A stretch of DNA of 64,000 nucleotides, taken from NCBI GenBank assembly GCA_964626755.1, contig CAZVGO010000013.1:20297-84296 (forward strand). The letters are read 5' to 3'. The stretch's first letter is position 1, and every line of letters begins with the position of its first letter. The stretch comes from JACDAV01 sp964626755 (GTDB taxonomy: Bacteria > Chloroflexota > Limnocylindria > Limnocylindrales > CSP1-4). This document shows positions 42,701 through 51,040 of this stretch, piece by piece. The position numbers and the translations under genes are program-made. Below the pieces are notes generated by a model. It was not told the origin of the DNA. It worked only from the letters and a program-made list of their open reading frames with translations, and ran no database searches.

Positions 42701-43798
42701 TCACCGGCGGATGAGCCTCACCGCGCGCGAGACCATCCGGCCCGCGAGATACCGGCGAGGCCGGATGACCCTCTCGTGCGCGCCGGTCAGCTCGAGCCAG
42801 CTCGCTCCGAACGACTGCTTGTGCTGGTAGAGGCCGTACATCGCATCTCCCGGCTGGGGCTCCGTCCGCGCCCCGGGAACGTCGACGCCGCCGAGGTCCA
42901 TCTCCCGGCAGCCCTCCCGGATGGCGAGCTGGATGGCCCGCCAGCGGAGGAGGTGGAGCGCACCCGGATGCTCCTTCCGCGCCTCGGCGCGGTCGCCCGA
43001 GTGGACGGTCGTGAGGCGGCCGCCGTGGCGGTAGAGGACGAGCCCGGCGAGCTCCGCCCCATCGGCGGCGCGAGCCTGGAGGTAGACGAGATGGCCGGCC
43101 CGGAGCGCGGCCAGCCACCAGGCGACGTACTCGGGGCGCGGGCCGAACGTGAAGTCGAGCCGCTCGCCCGTCGCGAGGAGGAGGTCGTAGAACCGGTCGA
43201 GGGCCTCCTCCGCGGGCTCGCCGGGCGGAATGAACCCCTCCCCCGCCCCGTCCGGGCCCTCGGACCGCGCGTCGTGGCGGGCGACGACGGCGCCGTCCTT
43301 TTCCGCCTGCCGGATCCGCTGGCGGGTCGTTTTCGCGATGCCCCTGAACACATCTTCCTCGCCGGCCCCCTCGCCGAGCGGCAGGCTCATCCGGTGGCGC
43401 GCGGGGTGAATCTCCTCGATCGGCGCGTAGCGGGCGCGGCGGAGCCAGCCGGCGTACGCGGCGTCCGCGGCCGGGACCTCAGCGTCCGAGGCGATGACGT
43501 CGATCCCCTCCGCGGCGAGTGCCCTGGTCGTTGCCCACAGGGCCGCGCCGAGCTCCTCGCCCGCGACGACCGGCGCCGGTCCCTTCGGCAGGTAGGCGCT
43601 GCCGCCGCCGATCAACGGCCAGCCCCGGGTGAGGGCGAGGATCCGGTGGTCGCCGACCGACACGAACCGCGGCCGCCAGCCGCTCCGGCGGCGATGCTCC
43701 GCCCAGGCGCGCGACTGGTAGACGTGACCGCCCGGCCGCTCTACCGCGAGGCGGTCCCAGTCGTCGGTGGGATCGGCATCGACGCGAGCGTCGTCCAT
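42701..43798 (-). CDS. FemX-type peptidyltransferase 2
   Basis: 365 residues; the ATG shares a base with the murJ stop (TGATG). Pattern matches FemX: GGHVYQSRAWAEHRRRSGW, SAYLPKGPAPV, RYAPIEEIHPARHRMSLPL, FRGIAKTTRQRIRQAEKDG, ELAGLVLYRHGGRLTTVHSG, a final DLGGVDVPG and YQHKQSFGASWLELTG. It is only distantly similar to FemX-1, so the two likely act in succession or on different positions of the bridge. The frame is open far upstream through murJ and xerC, but homology starts here. Confidence 0.88.
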   Translation of the reverse strand: MDDARVDADPTDDWDRLAVERPGGHVYQSRAWAEHRRRSGWRPRFVSVGDHRILALTRGWPLIGGGSAYLPKGPAPVVAGEELGAALWATTRALAAEGIDVIASDAEVPAADAAYAGWLRRARYAPIEEIHPARHRMSLPLGEGAGEEDVFRGIAKTTRQRIRQAEKDGAVVARHDARSEGPDGAGEGFIPPGEPAEEALDRFYDLLLATGERLDFTFGPRPEYVAWWLAALRAGHLVYLQARAADGAELAGLVLYRHGGRLTTVHSGDRAEARKEHPGALHLLRWRAIQLAIREGCREMDLGGVDVPGARTEPQPGDAMYGLYQHKQSFGASWLELTGAHERVIRPRRYLAGRMVSRAVRLIRR

Positions 43799-45378
43799 CA
43801 CCCCGCGCCGCTGCCGCGGCGACGGACGAGGTCGGTCATGATCGCGACGATAGACGGCAGCTCCGGGATGCGCAACACGAGGCTGACGACGAGGTAGACG
43901 GCCGCAAATGCCGCGCTCACGACGACGCCCTGGGCGAGGAGCGCGAGGATTCCGGGCGCGGGGCCGATGAAGCCGTCGATCGTGTACAGGACGAGCAGCC
44001 CGACGGCCCCCGCGATGAGCGTCCCGAGCGCACCCTCGAGACCGACCCGGGCGACGTCGGCCACACCCAACAGCGGCACGTGGCGGCCCATCGTCCAGAG
44101 CAGGACGAGTGCCTCGACCCAGGCCGCGATGGCGATCGCGAGTGCGATCCCGGCCAGTCCGAGTGGCCCGACGAGGATGACCGCAAGGGTCGTGTTGATG
44201 ACGACCGCGAGGACCGCCGCGAGGACCGGTGTTCGGGTGTCCTGGCGCGCGTAGAACGCCCGGGCGAGCACCGCGATCAGCGCATGCGCGCCGAGGCCGA
44301 TGAGGAAGAACAGGAGCGTGTTCGCGGTCAGCTCGACGAGGGCCGCGTCGAATGCCGGGAAGAGCACGGCGACGATCTGGCGGCGGAGGATCGCCATCAG
44401 GCCGGCGGCCGGCAGCATGACGTAGAGGAGGAGTCGCAGCGCGCGGGTGAGCAACGCGACGTACTCCGCCGGCCGGCCGGCCGCCACCTCGCGTGACAGC
44501 GACGGGAAGACGACGACCCCGAGGGGGGACCCGATCAGGCCCATCGGCACCTGGAGGAGGATGAACGCGAAGTTGTACGCGGTGACCGCTCCGGCTCCGA
44601 GTTTCGTCGCGAGCGAGGTCACCACGATGAACGTGATCTGGGTCGCGCCGAGGCCGACGGCGCGGGGAACCAGCAGTCTCAGTGCGGTCCGCGCCTCTGG
44701 ATCCCGCGTGTCGATGCGCGGCTCGTACACGAACCCGAGGCGAGCCAGCGGCCGGAGCTGGACGAGAAGACCGGCAAATGACCCGAGGACGACACCGAGC
44801 GCCAGCCCGGCGATCCCGAGTGCGGGCGCGAGGAAGAGCGCCCCGCCGATGATCGCGAGGTTGTAGACGGCCGGGGCGAAGGCGGCGGAGGCGAATCGGC
44901 CGGAGGCATTCAGGAGGCTCGTGGCGATCGCGCCGAGGGCGAGGAAGATCGGGGCGAGCAGCATGATCCGGGTCAGCTCGACCGTCCTGGCCGTCTGGAT
45001 GACGTCGAAGCCCGGGGTGATCGCCTTTACGACCTCGGGCGCGAAGACCGCCAGGAGGACGGCGAGGCTCAGCAGCCCGACGAGCATGACGTTCGTGACG
45101 GTGGAAGCCACCTGCCACGCCCGATCGTGGCGGCCATCGGCGAGGAGGCCGGCGAGGATCGGGATGAGCGCGGAGCCGAGCGCCCCGGCGGCGACGAGCT
45201 GGAAGACGAGATCCGGGATCCGGAACGCGGCGAAGAAGGTGTCGAGGTCGCGGGGCTCGAAGACGTAGCCGATGACGACCAGCCGAACCCAGCCGAGCGC
45301 CCGCGAGACGAGGAACGCCGCGGACACGATGATGCCCGCCCGGGCGAGGATCTGCCCCCGGGTCAGGCCCGTGGTCAC
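43798..45378 (-). CDS. murJ: Lipid II flippase MurJ
   Basis: 526 residues, GTG start overlapping the xerC stop (GTGA). About 14 transmembrane helices. MOP-family features: AAFLVSRALGWVRLVVIGYVFG-like opening with the conserved Arg/Gly segment, DTFFAAFRIPDLVFQLVAAGALGSALIP, then PVYN-like PAVYNLAIIGGA, and the PLGVVVFPSLSREVA block. RAFYARQDTRTPV is the helix-8 hallmark. It flips the lipid-linked precursor made by the Mur enzymes and modified by FemX, and sits directly before the FemX genes. Confidence 0.93.
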   Translation of the reverse strand: MTTGLTRGQILARAGIIVSAAFLVSRALGWVRLVVIGYVFEPRDLDTFFAAFRIPDLVFQLVAAGALGSALIPILAGLLADGRHDRAWQVASTVTNVMLVGLLSLAVLLAVFAPEVVKAITPGFDVIQTARTVELTRIMLLAPIFLALGAIATSLLNASGRFASAAFAPAVYNLAIIGGALFLAPALGIAGLALGVVLGSFAGLLVQLRPLARLGFVYEPRIDTRDPEARTALRLLVPRAVGLGATQITFIVVTSLATKLGAGAVTAYNFAFILLQVPMGLIGSPLGVVVFPSLSREVAAGRPAEYVALLTRALRLLLYVMLPAAGLMAILRRQIVAVLFPAFDAALVELTANTLLFFLIGLGAHALIAVLARAFYARQDTRTPVLAAVLAVVINTTLAVILVGPLGLAGIALAIAIAAWVEALVLLWTMGRHVPLLGVADVARVGLEGALGTLIAGAVGLLVLYTIDGFIGPAPGILALLAQGVVVSAAFAAVYLVVSLVLRIPELPSIVAIMTDLVRRRGSGAG

Positions 45379-46382
45379 GAAGCGGGAGAGCCGGGCCCGC
45401 TCGCCGCTGCGACGCGGGCGCGCGGGTGGGCGTCGCGATAGGCGGATCGCAACCGCGTCGGCGAGACATGGGTGTACACCTGCGTCGTCGCGAGGCTCTC
45501 GTGGCCGAGCAGCTCCTGGACGACCCGCAGGTCGGCACCACCATCGAGCAGGTGCGTCGCGAACGAGTGGCGGAGCGTATGGGGCGAGACTCCCTCGGGC
45601 AGGCCGGCGGCGCGGCGCAGGCGGTCGAGCCGGAACCGCAATCCGCGCACGCCGAGAGGCTCGCCGTGGTGGTTGAGGAACAACTCGATCGGGGCTGCGT
45701 CCGCGCCGCCGCGGGCGGCAAGAGCCGGCCGGCCGTCCTCGAGCCAGGCGTGGAGCGCCGCGACGGCCGGCCGGCCGAGCAGCCCGACCCGCTCCTTGCG
45801 GCCCTTGCCGAGGACGCGGACCTCTCCCCGCCGGAGGTCGAGCGACGCGAGGTCCGCGGACGCGAGCTCACTGATCCGGAGCCCCGCGGCGTACGCGGTC
45901 TCGACGATCGCGCGATCGCGTAGCGCGAGCGCGGCCGCGATCTCGGCGCGGGCGGCGTCTGCCACCGCCGATGCCGCCGCGAGATCGGCGTCCACGACGG
46001 CGAGCAGCCGCTCGACCTGCTGGACCTCGAGCACCCTGGGCAGGCGACGCGGCAAGCGCGGCGTCGCGATCGCACCCCACGGGTCGCCGGGCGCGAGCCC
46101 CTCGCGCACCGCGAAGCGGTGGAACGAGCGGATTGCCGCAAGCCGCTGCCCGACCGTGCTCCGGCCGGCCGCTGTGCCGAGCGCCGCCAGGTACGCGCGC
46201 AACTCCGCCCGGGATGGAGACCGCCAGTCCGTCCCCCGCCCTGCGAGCCACTCGAGGTAGCGGATGATCGCCGTCCGGTACGACCGCTGGGTATGGGGTG
46301 AGGCGTCGCGGGCGGCGAGGGCTCCGAGAAATCGCTCGAGCGCCGGGTCGACAGAAGGGAGGCTTCGCCCGGCCCGGTTCAC
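45375..46382 (-). CDS. xerC: Tyrosine recombinase, XerC type
   Basis: 335 residues from a GTG overlapping the topA stop (GTGA). N-terminal core-binding domain (LERFLGALAARDASPHTQRSYRTAI) and catalytic domain with R169 (GLRISELA), K193 (VLGKGRKER), H268 and R271 (HTLRH), H294 (LLGHES) and Y303 (QVYTH). A short insertion near 134-152 is Ala-rich. It pairs with the XerD-type gene at 2282-3244 for dimer resolution; topA-xerC adjacency is known in firmicutes. C/D assignment follows this linkage. Confidence 0.86.
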   Translation of the reverse strand: MNRAGRSLPSVDPALERFLGALAARDASPHTQRSYRTAIIRYLEWLAGRGTDWRSPSRAELRAYLAALGTAAGRSTVGQRLAAIRSFHRFAVREGLAPGDPWGAIATPRLPRRLPRVLEVQQVERLLAVVDADLAAASAVADAARAEIAAALALRDRAIVETAYAAGLRISELASADLASLDLRRGEVRVLGKGRKERVGLLGRPAVAALHAWLEDGRPALAARGGADAAPIELFLNHHGEPLGVRGLRFRLDRLRRAAGLPEGVSPHTLRHSFATHLLDGGADLRVVQELLGHESLATTQVYTHVSPTRLRSAYRDAHPRARVAAASGPGSPAS

Positions 46383-48823
46383 GCCTCGGGTGCGGTCTCG
46401 CCGGCCGCCGGCCGGGCCCTTCGCGGGCCCCGGCCGTTGTTCCGGGCGCCACCACCCGCCGACCGCTCGCGGGACCCGCCCGGGCCGGCTCGGGCCGCCC
46501 GCCGCCCACCGCGGGCCGGCCGCGCGAGCGCGGCCGGGTTCGGCGGACCACCCGGCAGCCGCCCGCCGGGGACGATTGCCTCCGGCAGGTCGACGGTCGC
46601 GCCGCACTTCAGGCAGATCCCGGCATCGCCCTTCCGGCCGACCGGCCCGTCGTCCGTGTCGTGAACCGCCCCGACCGGCTCGAAGTTCGTCGTGTAGTCG
46701 CACTTCGGATAGGCCGAGCAACCCCAGAAGACGTTCCCCGTGCGCCGCGCTCGCCGCGCGACGAGACGGCCGTCGCCGTTCTTCGGGCAGATGACCTCGA
46801 AGGGCAGTTGATCCGGCGGCGGTGGGCCGTCCCGGCGGATGTAGTCGCAGTCCGGGTAGCGCGAGCAGCCGACGAACGGCCCGAACCGGCCGCTCTTGCC
46901 CACGAGCTTCCCCGTACCGCACGTCGGGCACGCCTCGCCCTCACCCTCGAGCGCGGGCTGCTCGTCGCCCGGCAGCGGTCGCGACTCCTTGTGCTCCGGA
47001 TAGAGCGAGCAGGCAAGGAACCGGCCGTTCCGCCCGAGCCGGATGACCATCGGGTGCCCCTCGGAGCAGACCTCGTCGGTGGGCTCGGTCGTGAAGTCGC
47101 TCCGGCGCAACTCGCGCCGCTTCTCCGCGACGCGGTCGCGGAGCGGCTCGTAGAACGCGCGGAGGAACGGCACCCACTGGCGCTCGCCGCGGGCGACCTC
47201 GTCGAGCTCCAGCTCCATCCTGGCGGTGAAGGCCACGTCGACGTAGTCACCGAAGTGCTCGACGAGGAGGTCCGTCACGATCTCGCCGATGAGCTCCGGC
47301 CGGAGCCGGCGTTCCTCGATCCGGACATAGCCGCGATCCATGATCGTCGAGATCGTCGCCGCATAGGTCGACGGCCGGCCGATCCCGTGCTCCTCGAGGG
47401 CCTTGATCAGTGTCGCCTCGGTGAACCGCGGCGGCGGCTCCGTGAAGTGCTGGGTCGTATTGACGTCCGTGACGTCCGTTACCGCGCCCTCGGCGAGTGC
47501 CGGCAGCTGGCGCTCGCGGTCGTCTTCGTCGTCGCCGTCGTCGCGACCCTCGGTGTAGACGCGGGAGAAGCCGTCGAACAGCGTTCGCGTCGAGCTGGCC
47601 CGGAGCTCGTACGGCTCCGCCTCGAGCTCGATCGTCGTCGTCTCCATCTCCTTCGACGCCATCTGCGACGCGATCGCGCGCTGCCAGATGAGCCGGTAGA
47701 GGCGCAGCTCCTCTGGCTTGAGATACGCGGACAGCGAGTCCGGGTCGCGCCGGAAGCTCGTCGGGCGGATCGACTCGTGGGCCTCCTGGGCACCCTTCGA
47801 CTTCGTCCGGTAGACCCGGCCCTTGGGCATCGTGTAGCGGTCACCGTAGCGGTCTGCGATCACCTCCCGGGCCTCGCCCATGGCGACGCCGGCGATCGCC
47901 GTCGAGTCCGTCCGCATGTAGGTGATGAGGCCGTTGTGGCCGTCCGGCGTGTCGACGCCCTCGTACAGCCGCTGGGCGATCGACATCGTCCGCTTCGGGC
48001 TGAACGAGAGCTTGCGACTCGCCTCCTGCTGGAGCGTCGAGGTCGTGAACGGCGGCGCCGGGTTCCGCTTGAGCGGCCGCTTGCCGATGCTCTTGACCAC
48101 CGGCCGGCGCTCGCGCAGGGCGGCCGCATGCCGGTCCGCCGTGCCGCCGTCGCCCACGTCGATCGGCTGGCCGTCGATCCTCACGAGCTCCGCTGCGAAC
48201 GTCTCACCGGACTCGGTCGCGAGGATCGCCTCGAGGGTCCAGTACTCGCGGGGAATGAATGCGACGATCTCGCGCTCCCGCTCGACGACGAGCCGGACCG
48301 CGACCGACTGAACGCGCCCCGCGGAGAGTCCACCGCGAACCTTGCGCGAGAGGAGCGGGCTGAGCGTGTAACCGACGAGCCGGTCGACGATCCGGCGGGT
48401 CTGCTGGGCATCGACGAGGTTCTGATCGATGTCCCGGGGATGGGCGAATGCCTCGCGAATCGCCCCCTCGGTGATCTCGCTGAACGTCACCCGGCGAGTC
48501 TTCGCCGCAGGGACGTGGGCGGCTTCCGCGACGTGCCAGGCGATCGCCTCGCCCTCGCGATCGAGGTCCGTGGCGAGGTAGACGAAGTCGGCCGTCTTCG
48601 CCTGGCGGGTGATCGCGTCGACCTGCTTCCGGCGATCGTCGCTGACGACGTATTCGGGAGCGAAGTCGTGATCGACGTCCACCCCGAACTTGCCCTTGCC
48701 CGGGTTATCCGGGAGATCGCGGACGTGGCCATACGAGGCGAGGACCTGGTAGTCGTCTCCCAGGTACCGTTCGATCGTTCGAGCCTTCGCCGGAGACTCG
48801 ACGATGACGAGATTCTTCGACAT
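46379..48823 (-). CDS. topA: DNA topoisomerase I
   Basis: 814 residues. Type IA topoisomerase that relaxes negative supercoils. Toprim domain with IVESPAKARTIERYLG (E9) and ATDLDREGEAIAWH (D86, D88, E90), active-site Tyr Y302 in LITYMRTDS, and SLHEGIGRPSTYA-like HGIGRPSTYA. Three or four C-terminal zinc ribbons follow (SEGHPMV, CPTCGTGKLVGKSGRFGPFVGCSRYPDC-like, GCSAYPKC), ending in a long Ala/Gly/Arg/Pro-rich basic tail of ~80 residues, as in actinobacterial enzymes. TACACT lies 9 nt before the ATG. Head of topA-xerC-murJ-femX-GNAT-femX-murE. Confidence 0.95.
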   Translation of the reverse strand: MSKNLVIVESPAKARTIERYLGDDYQVLASYGHVRDLPDNPGKGKFGVDVDHDFAPEYVVSDDRRKQVDAITRQAKTADFVYLATDLDREGEAIAWHVAEAAHVPAAKTRRVTFSEITEGAIREAFAHPRDIDQNLVDAQQTRRIVDRLVGYTLSPLLSRKVRGGLSAGRVQSVAVRLVVEREREIVAFIPREYWTLEAILATESGETFAAELVRIDGQPIDVGDGGTADRHAAALRERRPVVKSIGKRPLKRNPAPPFTTSTLQQEASRKLSFSPKRTMSIAQRLYEGVDTPDGHNGLITYMRTDSTAIAGVAMGEAREVIADRYGDRYTMPKGRVYRTKSKGAQEAHESIRPTSFRRDPDSLSAYLKPEELRLYRLIWQRAIASQMASKEMETTTIELEAEPYELRASSTRTLFDGFSRVYTEGRDDGDDEDDRERQLPALAEGAVTDVTDVNTTQHFTEPPPRFTEATLIKALEEHGIGRPSTYAATISTIMDRGYVRIEERRLRPELIGEIVTDLLVEHFGDYVDVAFTARMELELDEVARGERQWVPFLRAFYEPLRDRVAEKRRELRRSDFTTEPTDEVCSEGHPMVIRLGRNGRFLACSLYPEHKESRPLPGDEQPALEGEGEACPTCGTGKLVGKSGRFGPFVGCSRYPDCDYIRRDGPPPPDQLPFEVICPKNGDGRLVARRARRTGNVFWGCSAYPKCDYTTNFEPVGAVHDTDDGPVGRKGDAGICLKCGATVDLPEAIVPGGRLPGGPPNPAALARPARGGRRAARAGPGGSRERSAGGGARNNGRGPRRARPAAGETAPEA

Positions 48824-48832
48824 TCGGGCGGG

Positions 48833-48838
48833 AGTGTA
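48833..48838 (-). promoter_or_regulatory. Candidate leaderless promoter (-10) of the topA operon
   Basis: TACACT ends 9 nt before the topA ATG. Located in a 48-nt gap after the 112-residue gene. Confidence 0.4.
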
Positions 48839-48871
48839 GCACCGGGTCTTTGGCGGACCCTTACCCGGCGC

Positions 48872-49210
48872 TCAAGCGTCCCGTACTCGTTTGAGGAAGT
48901 CCTCGTCGATCTCGAGGTCGGCCTCGGGCTCGGGCGGCGGCGCGGCCTGGCGACCCTTGGAATCCGGGGCAGGCCTGCTCGGATCGGCCCCGGGCGGGAT
49001 CTCCAGGAACCGCACGTGCGCGTACGGGAAGTAGAAGACCGACTCGATGTGGTCGACGAAGACGGGCCGCTTGCCGCCCATCGTCCGGAGGTTCGTGCAC
49101 ATGATCACGGTGTCGGCCGGCATCGGGAGCGCGAACAGGTCGGCGAGGAGGGGCTGCTCGTTCGTGAGGTGGATGACCGCGTTGCGGATCACCACCGTCT
49201 CGCCGGCCAC
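48872..49210 (-). CDS. Uncharacterised 112-residue protein
   Basis: GTG start 8 nt after the CAP-protein stop. The first ~72 residues are beta-rich (VVIRNAVIHLTNEQPLLADL, TVIMCTNLRTMGGKRPVFVDH, SVFYFPYAHVRFLEIP) and resemble small Sm-like barrel domains of unknown role (DUF6812-like, low certainty). The rest is a Pro/Ala-rich, acidic tail (EPEADLEIDEDFLKRVRDA). No signal peptide or membrane segment. Function unknown. Confidence 0.6.
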   Translation of the reverse strand: MAGETVVIRNAVIHLTNEQPLLADLFALPMPADTVIMCTNLRTMGGKRPVFVDHIESVFYFPYAHVRFLEIPPGADPSRPAPDSKGRQAAPPPEPEADLEIDEDFLKRVRDA

Positions 49211-49218
49211 CGTGCCCC

Positions 49219-50862
49219 CTACGGGTGGTAGAAGTCGACGACGAGGCGGACCCGGCCGGCGTGGACCCACACCCCGATGCCGACCCGGTCGTACTTCGCG
49301 TTCATCAGGTTTCGATAGTGGCCCCCGACCGGGCTCCAGGCCCGTTCGGCCTGGAAGTAGAGGTGCGAGCCGAGCACGGCCGCCATCGGCTTGCCGGACC
49401 GGCAGCCGAGGTTCTCCGCCCAGTTGTAGCTCGTGTAGCCTGCCCGCTTGAGACGGTTGGCCGGACTGCCGTTCGCGAAGTGGGTGCACAGGTTGCGGGT
49501 CGCGAGGAGCTTCGCGTACGGCCGGGCGACCTTGGTCGAGATCCCGGCGTCGAGCGTGAGCGCCGCGACCGAACGACCGCCCGGGCTGCTGCACGAGCCG
49601 GCGGATGTGACGATCCCGCCCGTCCGGGTGCAGTTCATCAAATCGAGGTAGTAGGCCTCGACGGCCGCCCAGGTGCCACCGCCGGCGCCGGTTCCAGAGG
49701 GTGGAGGGACGGTCGTCGACTCTGGTGCGGCGGCCGTGGCGGCCCGGGCGGCGGGCCGGGCAGCAGTCGTGAACGTGCCGGTTGTCTCCGTCGCAAGGGC
49801 GACGCCCGTCGCCGACGTCGCGCTCGCCGCCACGCTCATCACGACGGTCTGGTCGTACGGGAGCGCGGATGCGGGATCGAACGCGAGCACGGTGTCGTCC
49901 TCGAAAAAGCTGACCTTGCCTGCCACCGCCTTGCCGCCGACCGATACCGAGAACGCCTTCGCGGTCGTCGCCCGGTCCATTGACTGCGTGAAGCGGACCG
50001 AGACGACGGCGGATCGGTCGACCGCACTCGTGTCGTGACGCGGCCGGAACCGGACGACGGTCGGCGCGGCCACGGTCCGGACGACGACCGTCGCGGCGTT
50101 GGCGAGTGCCGCGCCGTCCACATCGCGCACCGCCCCGGAGATCGAGAGCTCGTAGCGGCTGTCCGAGGCGAGGGGCTTGGCCGGGGTGAACAGGAAGCGG
50201 TTGCCCGCGGTCCGGCGACCGAGTGGCTCGAGCGTCCCATCGAGCGCGGGCCGGGCGACGAGCGCGCCCCGGAGCGTCGCGAGATCGACCGGCCGGTTGA
50301 ATGCGAGGACGAATGCCGCGTCCAGCCCGACCCGGTCGCCGGCCAGGCGGGTGGGAACGACCGAGCCGGCCGTGGCGGGCCTCGTCAGGAAGACCGCCCG
50401 GACGGGCTCCGTGAGCGGCCGCCCGGTGGTGGCGAGGGCGCCCGGCGCGACTGTGATCGTGTGGTACGTGGCGGTCCGCCAACCGAAGCGAGGGTTGACG
50501 GTCAGGACGGTTCGATCCGCGTTCCAGGCGAGGTCGATCGAGGTGGGCGGGTCGACCCGGAGCGCGGACTCGACGCTGCCGCTCTCCATCGGGGTCGAGA
50601 AGACGATCTCGACGGCGGTCGCCGGCGACTGGCCGACCCGCAGGTCCGTCCGGAAGGCGGCGCTCGTCAGCGGCACCGGCTTGCTCGGCGGCGTGGCTGC
50701 GATCCCGAGGGGCCTGGAGAGGCCGATCGCCCCGGCTCCGAGGAGTCCGCTGAGCACGATCGCCAGGGTGATCCTTGCGGCGACCGAACGACGGACGAGC
50801 ATCGGAACGAAGAGGAAGGCGACGACGGGAAGCGCCAACGCCGCGGCGGCAAGCTTTCGCAA
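49219..50862 (-). CDS. Surface protein with Big_5-type Ig-like repeats and a CAP/SCP domain
   Basis: 547 residues, TTG start with AGGAG 8 nt before it. Two hydrophobic segments at the N-terminus (6-22 and 31-50) anchor or export it. Residues ~60-380 contain three Ig-like Big_5 repeats recognisable by recurring F(S/N/T)xPM or FNRPVD strand patterns (VEIVFSTPMESGSV, VLAFNRPVDLATL, VSVRFTQSMDRAT). After an Ala/Pro/Thr linker, residues ~410-547 form a CAP domain: AYYLDLMNCTR, LCTHFANGSPANRLKRAGY, NWAENLG, SPVGGHYRNLMNAKYDRVGIGV. CAP domains are secreted and of diverse function. The CAP His/Glu cavity residues (THFAN, AENLG) are present. Confidence 0.85.
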   Translation of the reverse strand: MRKLAAAALALPVVAFLFVPMLVRRSVAARITLAIVLSGLLGAGAIGLSRPLGIAATPPSKPVPLTSAAFRTDLRVGQSPATAVEIVFSTPMESGSVESALRVDPPTSIDLAWNADRTVLTVNPRFGWRTATYHTITVAPGALATTGRPLTEPVRAVFLTRPATAGSVVPTRLAGDRVGLDAAFVLAFNRPVDLATLRGALVARPALDGTLEPLGRRTAGNRFLFTPAKPLASDSRYELSISGAVRDVDGAALANAATVVVRTVAAPTVVRFRPRHDTSAVDRSAVVSVRFTQSMDRATTAKAFSVSVGGKAVAGKVSFFEDDTVLAFDPASALPYDQTVVMSVAASATSATGVALATETTGTFTTAARPAARAATAAAPESTTVPPPSGTGAGGGTWAAVEAYYLDLMNCTRTGGIVTSAGSCSSPGGRSVAALTLDAGISTKVARPYAKLLATRNLCTHFANGSPANRLKRAGYTSYNWAENLGCRSGKPMAAVLGSHLYFQAERAWSPVGGHYRNLMNAKYDRVGIGVWVHAGRVRLVVDFYHP

Positions 50863-50943
50863 TAGACAGGCTCCTGGCTGCTCGCTGGGGGACGATGCCC
50901 ACGGTCTGTCTGGGCCGGCTGACGAGGTCCGGCGGTCGGCGGC

Positions 50944-50973
50944 ACCTTAGCACGGGGCTTCGGGCCCGGGCAA
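50944..50973 (-). promoter_or_regulatory. Candidate promoter of the CAP-domain gene
   Basis: Minus strand TTGCCC (50968-50973), 18-nt spacer, TAAGGT (50944-50949), about 80 nt before the TTG start. The rest of the 178-nt gap to dprA shows GC-rich inverted stretches but no recognisable riboswitch. Confidence 0.35.
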
Positions 50974-51040
50974 CCTCGGAGCCCTCCGAAGGGCCTATCG
51001 GGCCCAGCCGATGGTCCCTCCCGGAGCCTACCGCGGGAGC

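Noticed and set aside
46298..49231. 977-codon plus-strand frame
   Set aside because: Antisense shadow of topA; no recognisable domain.
50863..51040. Cyclic dinucleotide riboswitch before the CAP-domain gene
   Set aside because: GC-rich inverted stretches look suggestive, but neither the c-di-GMP nor the c-di-AMP core sequences are present.
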